Source of the DNA: an uncultured Rhizobiaceae group bacterium
Lineage (GTDB): Bacteria; Pseudomonadota; Alphaproteobacteria; Rhizobiales; Rhizobiaceae
Assembly (NCBI GenBank): GCA_947501445.1
Contig: CANMVS010000030.1
Coordinates: forward strand, 1-45,142
Reading direction: 5' to 3'
DNA: 45,142 nucleotides
The notes beneath the pieces were generated by a model. That model was not told the DNA's origin. It saw only the letters and a program-made list of their open reading frames with translations, and did not search any database. Made by a program: the position numbers and the translations under genes. Shown here piece by piece: positions 24,815-34,700 of this stretch (within the stretch, counting starts at the first letter, position 1; each line of letters starts with the position of its first letter).

Positions 24815-25909
24815 ATGTCAACCAGCCATTCAATGGACAAACGTATAATCAACATGCTGCACACACGCACCAGCCGTTTGCAGCCAGGTGACAGCATTCA
24901 GGAACCGCTTGTGGCAACAAGCATTTATCACCTGCCCGCCGAACCCGCCCCGGACCGCATCTATGGACGGCTGACAAACCCCACTGTTCAGGCAGCAGAA
25001 GAGCGGCTCGCGGTGCTTGAAGATGCACCTACCCTGCTTTTTGCATCAGGAATGGCCGCCTATCACGGTGTATTCATGGCCACACTCAAAGCTGGCGATA
25101 CGGTGCTGCTGCTGAGTGATGGATATTATGCCGTTCGCCATTTGATGGATGCCTTTCTGGAGCAGTTCGATGTAAGGCTGCAGACCTGTCCGGCGCGCGA
25201 TATATCAAGTGTGCCGCTGGATGGCATCAAACTGGTTGTTATTGAAAGCCCAACAAATCCGCTATTGGACATTATTGATATTGCTGCACTTGCAAAACGA
25301 AGCCGTGCGGCCGGGTGCCTGCTGGCAGTGGATAATACTGTGTGCACGGCCTTGATGCAGCAGCCGTTGGATCTGGGCGCTGATATTGTTCTGTCGGCAG
25401 ATACCAAGGCGGCATCCGGTCATTCGGACGTGCTGATCGGTCATGTCTCATCGCGGGATGAAGCACTGATGGAGCGGGTTCATTCTGCTCGAACACTTGG
25501 CGGCGGCATTGCGGGGCCTTTTGAAGCATGGCTGCTACTGCGCGGGCTGGAAACGCTGGATGTTCGCCTTGAGCGCATGTGCAGCAATGCACAAGCCGTC
25601 CATGCGGTGCTGGACAATCATCGCGCTGTCATGTCGCTGCACTTTCCAATTGAGCCCCATCCACAGATGTCGCGGTCGGGCTTTCTGATCAGCGTCAATT
25701 TTGCCGACCAGAAAACGGCGGAATGTTTCATTGAAAACTCCGGTGTATTCCTGCCAGCAACCAGTTTTGGCGGTCTGCATAGTTCAGCGGACAGAAGGCA
25801 AAGATGGGGCGATGAGGTAGACGCTGGTTTTCTACGGCTCTCCATCGGCTGCGAACCGCGTGAGCAGCTGGTCAGCGCGGTACAAAAGGCGCTCGACAGT
25901 TTGACATGA
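24815..25909 (+). CDS. Cys/Met-metabolism PLP-dependent lyase
   Basis: A 364-residue member of the cystathionine gamma-synthase/lyase and methionine gamma-lyase family. The PLP lysine is Lys198 in SADTKAASGHSD. YGRLTNPTVQAAEERLAVLE, ASGMAAYHGVFMATLKAGD and LVVIESPTNPLLDIIDI are the usual family segments. The aromatic and substrate-specificity residues do not allow me to choose between beta- and gamma-elimination. Co-directional with the XRE-cupin gene. Its last 25 nt before the stop region recur at 35849, on the far side of the 10-kb FAD/cyclase block. Confidence 0.88.
   Translation: MSTSHSMDKRIINMLHTRTSRLQPGDSIQEPLVATSIYHLPAEPAPDRIYGRLTNPTVQAAEERLAVLEDAPTLLFASGMAAYHGVFMATLKAGDTVLLLSDGYYAVRHLMDAFLEQFDVRLQTCPARDISSVPLDGIKLVVIESPTNPLLDIIDIAALAKRSRAAGCLLAVDNTVCTALMQQPLDLGADIVLSADTKAASGHSDVLIGHVSSRDEALMERVHSARTLGGGIAGPFEAWLLLRGLETLDVRLERMCSNAQAVHAVLDNHRAVMSLHFPIEPHPQMSRSGFLISVNFADQKTAECFIENSGVFLPATSFGGLHSSADRRQRWGDEVDAGFLRLSIGCEPREQLVSAVQKALDSLT
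25880..25904 (+). repeat. 25-bp direct repeat, left copy (gene 3' end)
   Basis: This stretch encodes VQKALDSL at the C-terminus of the PLP lyase. It matches 35849-35873 at 24 of 25 positions in the same orientation; the one change is in the AAAAG/AAAAA run. Placement at a gene 3' end, with a copy about 10 kb away, is like the attL/attR pair of an integrated element. Confidence 0.75.
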
Positions 25910-26270
25910 TCTTCAATGGACAGGTGTCGGCAATACACAGGTTGTTCCGCAAACTGTCTGCACATGCCATACCACTGGATACAACTGCCTGCAGTTTCGG
26001 GCCTTGTTGGAAGTAACCCTGGACCGCTTAACGTTTGTAAGAAACGCAACAGCGGTTTTGACCTTCGATTTTGTTGATACATTCAGGCTTTGCCGGCTCC
26101 GTCAAAACCTGAATGGCCCTAAAAAACGCCGGATTTGAATCGCGGGGTGAAAATTATGCTACAATCACAGATTGCGCCACCTTGTTTGCCTATCGATTAA
26201 TAAACGAATATTATGTGCATTAAGATATGGTGAGGTGTCTGACATACCGACATTTTTCGGGGGAATTACT
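25910..26270. other. intergenic with repeat copy 3 and probable promoter
   Basis: Contains repeat copy 3 (26021-26114) and then an AT-rich promoter-like stretch (26115-26270) leading to the GTG start at 26271. TTGAAT near 26135 and TACAAT near 26160 are possible promoter hexamers, but the spacing (19 nt) is long. I see no gene. Confidence 0.5.
26021..26114 (+). repeat. dispersed bipartite hairpin repeat, copy 3
   Basis: GGACCGCTTAACG with a degraded first hairpin, then the conserved middle (TTGATTTTGTT-like), then ATTCAGGCTTTG (26081-26092) and CAAAACCTGAAT (26103-26114) forming a 12-bp stem with one G-U/C-A type change. It lies 111 bp downstream of the PLP lyase in sense orientation. Confidence 0.8.
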
Positions 26271-28280
26271 GTGGGTAAAAAATTACAAAAAGAAAATATT
26301 GCTATTCTGGGTGGCGGCTGCGGAGCCATTTCTGCAGCATTTGAGCTTTGCAAGACTCAGCCACTGCGAGACCGTTTTGATGTGACGATCTACACCGAGG
26401 GCTGGCGGTTGGGCGGAAAAGCAGCCAGCGGCAGAAACAGCCTCATGTTTGATCGGATAGAAGAACACGGTTTGCACATGTTAATGGGATTCTATCAAAA
26501 CGCTTTTACTACCATAAAGGATATCTACCACAGCGTTCCGAAGTTAAAAAATGACCCTTTCCAGGACTGGGAGGATGCCTTTGAGGCACAACGTAAAATC
26601 ACGCTGGAATTGAAGATACCGCAGCCAAATGATCGCTTCAAATGGGAACCATGGACCATTGAATTTCCACATCTCCCGGGAACCCCGGGAGATCCACTGG
26701 CAACAGGTTACCTAACTGAAATTGTCAGCAGAATATTGGACATATTGAGAAAATACTGGTGGCCCAATCTTGAAGAAAGTGTCAACAGAATTGATACACA
26801 ACAACCCGAGTTGGAGAAGGCCTATGCCTTGTCGCTGGAACTCGACAACAAAGACCGGTTCCTTGACGTAAGCCCGCAGATATTGGCGATTGTCAAGCGC
26901 CTGCAGAGCTGGTTTGTCCTTGTGCGTGACGACGTGAAAGGAAACGGGGTTACCGGTTATAAGATGGCGATCGCTGTTGACCTGATGCTGGCAGTTACCC
27001 GCGGCTATCTCACCGACATATTGCATCCTGATCATTCAGATTTCGAAGCCATCAACGATCAGGATTTCAAGGAATGGCTGCAGAGCCATGGGGCTGCAGA
27101 CTGGTCGGCCTGGTCTGCGCCTGTTCGTATGGTCTATGACCTGGCTTTTGCCTATGTTAATGGGCGAAACTCTTCACCTAATGACGGGCAGATCGCTGCT
27201 GGCGCTACGCTGCATCTGTATATCCGTATGGCATTCAACTACAAGGATGCGCCTCTGTGGCGTATGAAGGCGGGCATGGGAGATGTTATTTTCGCCCCGG
27301 CCTTTCGGTTACTTGAGCACTGGGGTGTCAAAATTGTCTTTTTCAGGCGGGTACAGGAACTTCAATTGTCCGCTGATAAAAAGAGAGTTGAAAAAATCCA
27401 TATGTGGCGTCAGGCTGATCTAAAATCTAGACCGTATAAACCGCTCGTCAACGTCAAAAACTATTCGTGCTGGCCATCGGCGCCCGATTGGTCTCAAATC
27501 AAAAATGGCGGGTCAATTTCAACGTCAGGATGCAATTTCGAAGACACCTGGTGTACACACAATACCGGGACAGAGACGCTTGATTTGACCAGGGATGATT
27601 TTCATTCGGTCATCGTAACAATACCACCTCTGGCTCTCACACCGATTGCTACAGCGCTCGCGGCGGAAAACAGAACTTGGGAGCAGATGCTTAATGCAAA
27701 TAATATCCCGTCTGTACCTACAATTTCCGCACAGGCCTGGTTCAAACCAACTTTAACAGAGATGGGTTGGTCTCATGGTGCCACGGTATCAGCTGGTTAT
27801 GAGCCCGAGTTAACGACCTGGGGTGAAATGTCACAGGTGCTACCATCTGAAAATTGGCCAATTGGAGCACAGCCCGGAAGCTGTGAATATCTTTGCGGGA
27901 CGTTCCTTGCCCCCGCCGCCTTGCCTGCACCTGGTCGGGCTCCTGACTATCAGCAAAGCCGGGATGTGGAGGCTACCGGCATTTCGAATGCCTGGCTGGA
28001 TAGCCACTCCAAGCATTTCTGGCCACATATTCACAAACCGGGCGGCGGCATTGACCCGCAACACATAATGTCCATACATGTCCAATGCAATATCGGCTAC
28101 TCAGCACAATATGTGCAAACACCACCTGGCAGTGTGCGCTACCGCCTGTGGCCGAATAATTCCGGCTTTGAGAATGTCTATGTGGCAGGAGACTGGACGC
28201 GATCTACGATTGACGGTGGTTCAGCGGAAGCTGCATTCGATTCCGGCCGATTGGCTGCAGAAGCAATAATCACTTCATAG
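26271..28280 (+). CDS. large FAD oxidoreductase, desaturase-like (paralogue 1)
   Basis: A 669-residue flavoprotein from GTG 26271, with GGGGGA 7 nt upstream. IAILGGGCGAISAAFEL is the FAD Rossmann motif and YTEGWRLGGKAASGR the second FAD contact. EEHGLHMLMGFYQNAF resembles the zeta-carotene desaturase/HpnE segment, and the C-terminus has NVYVAGDWTRSTIDGGSAEA. It is about 200 residues longer than usual carotenoid desaturases, through a large middle insertion. It is clearly paralogous to 29538-31673 (WRLGGK, EHGLH, MWRQADL against MHRQADL, a GSCEYLCGTF-type segment). Substrate unknown; a polyprenoid or other hydrophobic molecule is possible. The region looks a little more AT-rich than the rest. 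Confidence 0.8.
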   Translation: MGKKLQKENIAILGGGCGAISAAFELCKTQPLRDRFDVTIYTEGWRLGGKAASGRNSLMFDRIEEHGLHMLMGFYQNAFTTIKDIYHSVPKLKNDPFQDWEDAFEAQRKITLELKIPQPNDRFKWEPWTIEFPHLPGTPGDPLATGYLTEIVSRILDILRKYWWPNLEESVNRIDTQQPELEKAYALSLELDNKDRFLDVSPQILAIVKRLQSWFVLVRDDVKGNGVTGYKMAIAVDLMLAVTRGYLTDILHPDHSDFEAINDQDFKEWLQSHGAADWSAWSAPVRMVYDLAFAYVNGRNSSPNDGQIAAGATLHLYIRMAFNYKDAPLWRMKAGMGDVIFAPAFRLLEHWGVKIVFFRRVQELQLSADKKRVEKIHMWRQADLKSRPYKPLVNVKNYSCWPSAPDWSQIKNGGSISTSGCNFEDTWCTHNTGTETLDLTRDDFHSVIVTIPPLALTPIATALAAENRTWEQMLNANNIPSVPTISAQAWFKPTLTEMGWSHGATVSAGYEPELTTWGEMSQVLPSENWPIGAQPGSCEYLCGTFLAPAALPAPGRAPDYQQSRDVEATGISNAWLDSHSKHFWPHIHKPGGGIDPQHIMSIHVQCNIGYSAQYVQTPPGSVRYRLWPNNSGFENVYVAGDWTRSTIDGGSAEAAFDSGRLAAEAIITS

Positions 28281-28314
28281 AGCGATTCCATCAATACATG
28301 TATCTGCAAGCGGA

Positions 28315-28332
28315 CATGGCGGTAAAGCCATG
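28315..28332. terminator. hairpin between convergent genes
   Basis: CATGGC (28315-28320) and GCCATG (28327-28332) form a 6-bp stem with a GGTAAA loop in the 143-bp space between the convergent FAD gene and ADC-like gene. There is no clean T-run on either side, so it is a possible terminator only. Confidence 0.3.
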
Positions 28333-28423
28333 CCATTACGTTCGTCTTGTTTTGACAAAAATAATTGGCAAAGTACCCCAGCAAAGGCTGCACTGACGCA
28401 GAAATCCTTTTACTCAAATGCTC

Positions 28424-29407
28424 CTAAGCTTCCCAAACAACTTCGCCGTTTTCCGTTTCAAAGGATGTTTTTACCCAAAAACCAAACTGAATTGCCACAG
28501 TATCGCTGTTGGAATCTGAACTTTTGACTGTGAGACCAAGATCCTTAAGAACCTGGTGGCTTTCACAACGGGTGATCTGAAGCTCAAAATCACCGGGCAG
28601 AAAACCCATTCCTTTAAAGCTGCTTAGTTTGATCGGACTGAGGGTCAGCGCCTGATAGCAGGCCTTACTGCTGTTACTCACGTCCCGCAATTGTTTGAGA
28701 TTGACGAATGTGACCTGTCTGGAGAGCAATACCCGCAATAACTCTCTCAAAACGGCTCCACCCGCCCCTTCCGAATCCGAATGGATGCTGCCTAATGCGT
28801 CAATCGCATTTTGGGCTGCATCTTCAACAGTATTCCAGGTTGGTTTCAAATCGCCCCGCAATCCATCGGCAGATACACGCAACAACTGCTCATCTACACC
28901 CTTGGTTGTGGGAGCAAACTTTTTGAACAAGGTGGTCGTAGCAGTAAATTCCAGAGGATCCGCTGCCGAAGTCGGCAATTCGACTGTGGCCAGTGCTTTT
29001 GGGTAACCCCAAATTTCGCGTCCCATCACCATACCAATGGTTACGTCAATCAACAAATAAGGTATCCAGAACAGCAATCTGTCCGGCTGAGAATTGTTGT
29101 TCATTTTTTGTATGACGGGTATGACGAATGCAGCTTCACGATCCGGCAGATAACCAACCTGTTGGCTTGCAGAGGTGGCGCTGCCGCAGTTTTGGAAAAT
29201 CAGCGACACCCAGTTGCCAAAGACCTGGTACTGTACCGCACCCTGGCTCGCAGAATTCAATTGCGAATCGACAAGCGCCTGAAGCGCATTCCTGTCAGCC
29301 TGAATTCCAAAACAATAGGCGGTAACATCCTGAATTGTAAGAGGCCCCTCGTAACAGACCTCCCCGTGTTTGATAAATGGAACATAGTCCGGCAGCAATT
29401 TTTTCAA
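28424..29407 (-). CDS. acetoacetate decarboxylase-family protein
   Basis: A 327-residue protein. The longest frame begins with TTG 29470 inside a repeat copy; a TTG at 29407 with GGAG 7 nt before it is preferred. The core has MGREIWGYPKALATVEL, the conserved segment of the acetoacetate decarboxylase fold, and FWIPYLLIDVTIGMVMGREI before it. The family includes true decarboxylases and enzymes with other activities that use the same Lys Schiff-base pocket, so the reaction is open. It lies 130 bp downstream of FAD paralogue 2 on the same strand, with repeat copy 4 between, and probably belongs to its transcript. Confidence 0.75.
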   Translation of the reverse strand: MKKLLPDYVPFIKHGEVCYEGPLTIQDVTAYCFGIQADRNALQALVDSQLNSASQGAVQYQVFGNWVSLIFQNCGSATSASQQVGYLPDREAAFVIPVIQKMNNNSQPDRLLFWIPYLLIDVTIGMVMGREIWGYPKALATVELPTSAADPLEFTATTTLFKKFAPTTKGVDEQLLRVSADGLRGDLKPTWNTVEDAAQNAIDALGSIHSDSEGAGGAVLRELLRVLLSRQVTFVNLKQLRDVSNSSKACYQALTLSPIKLSSFKGMGFLPGDFELQITRCESHQVLKDLGLTVKSSDSNSDTVAIQFGFWVKTSFETENGEVVWEA

Positions 29408-29445
29408 TGTTCTGCTCCATAGTTTTTTAGTATTGCACTCGAGCA

Positions 29446-29535
29446 ATTCAGGTTTTGACGGAAGTGGCAAAACCTGAATGCATCAACAAGATCAAAGACC
29501 GACACCATTGTCCCATTTTTGAAAAACCTGGAACT
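29446..29535 (-). repeat. dispersed bipartite hairpin repeat, copy 4
   Basis: On the minus strand it begins just after the FAD paralogue 2 stop, with TGGGACAATGGTGTCGG, then CTTTGATCTTGTTGATGC, and ends with the perfect 12-bp stem ATTCAGGTTTTG (29479-29468) and CAAAACCTGAAT (29457-29446). The first hairpin is degraded. It is intercistronic between the FAD gene and the ADC-like gene. Confidence 0.85.
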
Positions 29536-29537
29536 GT

Positions 29538-31673
29538 CTAGGTCAGAAAATTCTCGCCCATGACATGTTTGGGTTCCCCGCAGATTGCACGCGACGCCTG
29601 CATGCCTGACATTACGGCTGCTTCTATGCAGGTTGTATTCAGGCCTGTTCGCACCGAACAACCGGCAAGATAAAGATTGTCAAAGCCGGTGTCATCGGTT
29701 CTCAACTTGGCATTGACACTGCCGGCAGTTGATCCAACGCAGCATTCCGTCGGATCAATATTGGCACGAACAAATTGCGCATTCAGGCGCATCGGACCGG
29801 TCCGTCGCAGATCATCGCTCAATACCATCCAATCAAAGGTTCCATCAGGCTTGATTGTATCCGGCCAAATTGTACTGGCATGGTGTGACAGCCATTTTTG
29901 TGCCGCATCTGCCACCAGTGCCGCCGCCTGATGCGGAACGGACCCATCGGTAGCAGGTTGTCTGAACAATTGGGTGTCCAAAACTCCGCAAAAATAATGA
30001 ACCGTTTTGGGCTGCCATTCAGGAATGCTGGTGTTTTCATATTTGAGCGTGTGTGTCATATCCGCCCATATATCCAAGGGCAAAGCACCTGCAACGCATG
30101 CGGGTTTCTTGTCCCGCCAGCCAAGTTCCCTCAGAGTTTTGTCACTCCAAACCTGCAAGGCTATGCTTGGGACAAGCTTCAATGTGGTTGCCATTTCCCT
30201 GAATCTTGAACTGGCCAGATAAAGTTCATCGCACATGGTCGGCTCTGCGTTAAGCGGCATGAACCCGCCCATTGAAATCCCAAGCACGACATCATCATAA
30301 TCGACACCAAGTTCAAGTGATACGGCTCCAGATGCGGGCCACTGGTTCCAATGTGATTCAAAATTTACACCGGCATCGCGCATCTGCGCGCCATTAACCA
30401 GCTGTTCCCAGAATGGCTCATGTGGCCAGCACACGATGCCCTTGAATATTCTGGTTGGCTCATAGTCTGCGTTAACCAGGTCGGCCTGTCGGTGCATGTG
30501 AATTTTCGCGACCGTTTTTCTGTTCGAGGACAATTCCAGGCGGTGTGTCTTGTGAAAAAATTTGAATTTCACACCACGGTCTTTCAACAGTTCGTACATG
30601 GGTGAAAAGACCACCTCACCCATGCCTGCCTGCATTTCGAACAGCACCGCCTGTTTGTAAGTGGTCACCGCTCTCAACAGGACCTTGATTGCCGTTCCTG
30701 TTCCAACATTTTGACGATTTGGATCGCCCTCTTCATACCAGAAAAATGTGTCGTATATGACCCTGACAACTGTCGAATTGGCAACCACAGCACGGTCAGC
30801 ACCATGGCTGAGCAGCCAATCTCGATACTCTATTCCATCCAGTACATCAGGATCACGGCGAGGTATTATGACGTCAAATAGAAGGCCTTTGGTGAACACC
30901 TTGCCAATTTCCACAAGGTCACGCAAAAACCCGGCTCTGGCCTTGACCTCAATCTCACCTTGACGGCTTATCACAGTTGTCATGGTGTTTTGGGCCTGTT
31001 CCAAAAACCACAGAACGGTGTCAACCTCCTCAAATTCATCGAGAACAGTTTGTTTGCTGAGGATATCTCCCATGAAACAGGCTTCATTCAGCATCTCGTC
31101 GCTGCTCGCCAATCGGCTAGGCAGCCAGTGTCCCGCACGTTTAATCGTCTCCAGAATTTTGTCCGGGGGATCGGCGATAGCAGTTGACAGGGCTGTTTCA
31201 GGTAATGGCGCATCATGTACAGCCAGCCGGATAAAATTGAGTACCTGACTTAACATTTCCGTAAGGGATAGGTTGACACTTCCTGATCCGGGTTCTGCAT
31301 TGTTGCGAGGCCATTCAAACGGCCAATAGTGCAATTCCCCGTCATCTTCGTAACCAATCGGGGTAAATGAATGGGGCTTGAATGCCTCATTCCAGGTCCG
31401 CAGTGGGCAATCTATTGGTGGTTTCCAGCCATCATAAACTGATTTCAACAATGAAAAGGCATTGTCATAACAGCCGAACCAAACATGCAACCCATGCTCA
31501 AGGATCCGATCCTTTTCATCGCGCCCGGTCGCTCCCTTTCCACCGAGACGCCAACCCATCTGATAAAGTGTCACCTCATGTGTGTCGCGCAGCGATTGCG
31601 TTTTGGTCAATTCATAGGCGGCTGTCATCGCCGCCATTCCACCACCCAAGATAGCAATTTTCTTCTTTACCAT
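29538..31673 (-). CDS. large FAD oxidoreductase, desaturase-like (paralogue 2)
   Basis: A 711-residue flavoprotein with ATG at 31673 and GGGAAG just upstream. KIAILGGGMAAMTAAYEL is the FAD motif, YQMGWRLGGKGATGRDEKDR the second contact, and EHGLHVWFGCYDNAF matches the zeta-carotene desaturase type. C-terminal NLYLAGCSVRTGLNTTCIEA contacts FAD. It shares order and motifs with paralogue 1 but is quite diverged, so the duplication is old or the two form a complementary pair. It follows the large cyclase gene by 38 bp on the same strand, so cyclase, FAD protein and ADC-like protein can form one operon. Substrate unknown. Confidence 0.82.
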   Translation of the reverse strand: MVKKKIAILGGGMAAMTAAYELTKTQSLRDTHEVTLYQMGWRLGGKGATGRDEKDRILEHGLHVWFGCYDNAFSLLKSVYDGWKPPIDCPLRTWNEAFKPHSFTPIGYEDDGELHYWPFEWPRNNAEPGSGSVNLSLTEMLSQVLNFIRLAVHDAPLPETALSTAIADPPDKILETIKRAGHWLPSRLASSDEMLNEACFMGDILSKQTVLDEFEEVDTVLWFLEQAQNTMTTVISRQGEIEVKARAGFLRDLVEIGKVFTKGLLFDVIIPRRDPDVLDGIEYRDWLLSHGADRAVVANSTVVRVIYDTFFWYEEGDPNRQNVGTGTAIKVLLRAVTTYKQAVLFEMQAGMGEVVFSPMYELLKDRGVKFKFFHKTHRLELSSNRKTVAKIHMHRQADLVNADYEPTRIFKGIVCWPHEPFWEQLVNGAQMRDAGVNFESHWNQWPASGAVSLELGVDYDDVVLGISMGGFMPLNAEPTMCDELYLASSRFREMATTLKLVPSIALQVWSDKTLRELGWRDKKPACVAGALPLDIWADMTHTLKYENTSIPEWQPKTVHYFCGVLDTQLFRQPATDGSVPHQAAALVADAAQKWLSHHASTIWPDTIKPDGTFDWMVLSDDLRRTGPMRLNAQFVRANIDPTECCVGSTAGSVNAKLRTDDTGFDNLYLAGCSVRTGLNTTCIEAAVMSGMQASRAICGEPKHVMGENFLT

Positions 31674-31711
31674 AAACTTCCCACCCCAAAAGTTTGTTTG
31701 TTTCCATCAGC

Positions 31712-34700
31712 TCAGGAAACATGCCCTCCATCAACACCCATCTCCGCAAACAAATTCTCCGCATGTTTCCGGTGTGTCATGCGCTCCTGTCCGTTGCTCA
31801 CCTCCAATTGGCACAACTCAAGGTAAGTCAATGCCAAATCGAGCCTCATGTCTAGTGATTTGGCGTTGTCCCTTGCAGAATATGCGTAAATACGGGATTT
31901 TTTTATCTTCCCGCAGATGCGAGCCAGTCGTGCAGACAACAGTTGTATCCGCGGCCCTGCAGCTGGTATCTTGCGAACAAATCTGCGCGCATGCCGCAGC
32001 GAAGTTGTCGCATGTTTAAGGGTGGGACCACCTTTTTTCGATTCTCGCAACTCCGTTTCGCAGGCGCCTATCAGGGTTTCCACTATACCTGCAACAGCGG
32101 GAATAACATGCCAGGCAGAAGGGGGAAATTTGCACATGCTTTCCAGGCCAGCCAATGCCGCCTTAACGGCTTCATCGCGGTGTCCCAGGTGCCAATGACC
32201 CAATGCACGCAGGCCATGACAAAGCAGTTTGTCTGCTTCTGAAAGGAGGTTTTGCGGTAACTGAGCTAGCGCATCCAACACATCAACAGACAGGCTGTCG
32301 CGGGACAAATGCGTTAAAAACTCTGCCCCCAGAGACCAGCACAACACCTGAGGTGAAGCGCCTTGTGCGACAGATGTGCGCCAGCTTGTCAGCGAAGCTT
32401 CTGCAGATTGGAATTGCCCCTGCAGCAGCCTTGCATAACATAAGACCGACAGTGCCTGTTGTTGGCGAAACCGGTCACCAAGTTCTCCAAAAAGTTTGTT
32501 GCACCGTTCACCGGATGATTCGACCCGTTGCCAGTCCCCCATTCCCGCGGCATGAACACAGGCGTATAAATGTGCATAACCGATTTCATCCACATTGCCA
32601 CTCGCCTCCGCAAGGTCAATGCCCCGGTTAAGGTAGTATCGGGCAGCGGCGGGCAGACCGGAAATCCCCAATCCGATGGCCAATGCTCCATAGCCTGTTA
32701 TCATCTCCCGACGCTCACCGGCAGCCTCGGCCAGACTCAGTGATCTCAGCGTGCGGTGCAGCACCGATACCATTTCATTGTTGAAATACGCTTGTTCCGA
32801 CAATCTTTCGTAGATTTTTGCTGTAGAAATGGAATCAACGTCATCCGGATCAGCAGATTGGGAAGGGATCGGTCGCGGTTTGAAACGGCGAACACATTGC
32901 ACTGCAGCATCATAGACGATGTCCACCGTCTGAAAAATGGGTTTTCGATGCAGTGGTTGATTGAGATATGCCAGCGCGGCATCAAAATGAACTTCAGAAC
33001 TTGCAAAATCAGACAGCTGGTGACTGGCCTCCCCATGCAGGTAACGCCACTGTGAATCGCGCGCCGGTTCGATTTCAATGCCGGCCCCTTTTGCAAGGAC
33101 CCATGCTTTGTTCAAATACTCAATCGCTTCCCGGTTGGCAAAATTCCTCACCGCAAGCGCACTGCATTTTTCAAGATAGGAAATTGCCCGGTCAAAGTCA
33201 GCTGCTAATTCCCATTGAGTTGCCAGCCAAGCAATATGGGACGTCAGATTATCCTCAAAGTTCGTTTCTACCCAAACTGCGTTGCTCTTGTGAAGAATAA
33301 GCCGTTGGTCTCCCGTAAGCAGTTCGTAGGCGACTTCATGTATAATCGCATGGCAAAATTCATAGACCTGCTGATTGCCAAGCGTGGCACGGCGCAGAAT
33401 ATCGCTTTTTTCGAGCTGCAGCAGGCAACGTGACATGTTTTGAGGGTCCGAGGTTACCGGCATGATTTCAAGAATGCGATCCTGGGTAAATGCCTGCCGG
33501 ATGGTACTTGCAACCTTGGCTACCATTTGACATTTGGCATCAACATCATCAATTCTCGCTGAAATTGCACCACGTAAACTCGTTGGCATTGTATCTGGTA
33601 GGAGATCTGCTTTGCTTGTATCAATCTGGCATACCCCTCCAATTACCTGAAGCCACCCTCTGCCCTTCAAGGCCAGTGCCAATTCTTCAGTGTGGAGTGG
33701 ATGTCCGCCAGTTTGCTGAAATATAAACTCCGTTGCCTCGGATTGAACGCTGCGGGCCCCCAACTTGCCAGCGATCAGTGATGCCGTGTCGGATTGAGAC
33801 AATGATCCGAGTTGAATATCCAATGCATCCTTGGATGTAAGGAGTTCCACTGTTTCAGGCAGCTTCACAATCTCACGCGGTCGCTTGCTCAGCAAAATAA
33901 GCACATTGGGAACACGCTGGCGAACAGCCGCAATCATATTGGCTGACGCGCTGTCCAGCCAGTGCGCATCATCGATCAACAGCACGAGAGGCGATTTTGA
34001 CGCATAATGACTGATGACGTGGATCATAAGTTCCTGAAGGCTTTCTGCCCTAGCAGATGCACCCATCCTCACACTGGTTTGGGTTGCAGGCAGGTCAAGC
34101 TCCAACACGTCATTGATGAGCGACATCCACGGTATGAGGTCCTCACGTGCCGCGATCAGTTCGGTGAAACGCAACGTGAGTGACAATTTTGGCTCGCTGT
34201 CGTGTGACAATACCGCAGGCAAAAGACTTCGCCATGCAAAGTAAGGTGTCAGGTGCTCGGACGGCATGCAGTTTGCAGATACGACTTTTGCCCCCGCCAG
34301 ATCAGCCAATCTGGTCATTTCCCGTAGCAATCGTGACTTACCAATGCCGGGTTCACCGGCAACTATAACCAATCCACCTGTCCCCTGCTTTGCTTTGGCC
34401 AGTTGTTTTGCCCAAAGCATTGTTTGTGGTCTGCGGCCTTCTATCTCAAGATCAACAGATCGCGGTGCAACAGAGATCTGTGCGCCGGGCTTGTAAACAA
34501 TAAAAGAAGTCGACAAACCCTTTAGTTTGGTTTGAGGTTCGATTTCAAAATTGAAGTGCTGATCAGCTGATTGCATTGTATCCGGGTCGCAAAATATGTT
34601 TCCATTACCTAGATTCATCAATCTGGCCGCCCGATTGATTGGAGGCCCAACAATGGAAAACACCCGTCGGTCCTTGCCGCCGTAGTCGCCGCAAAAGGCC

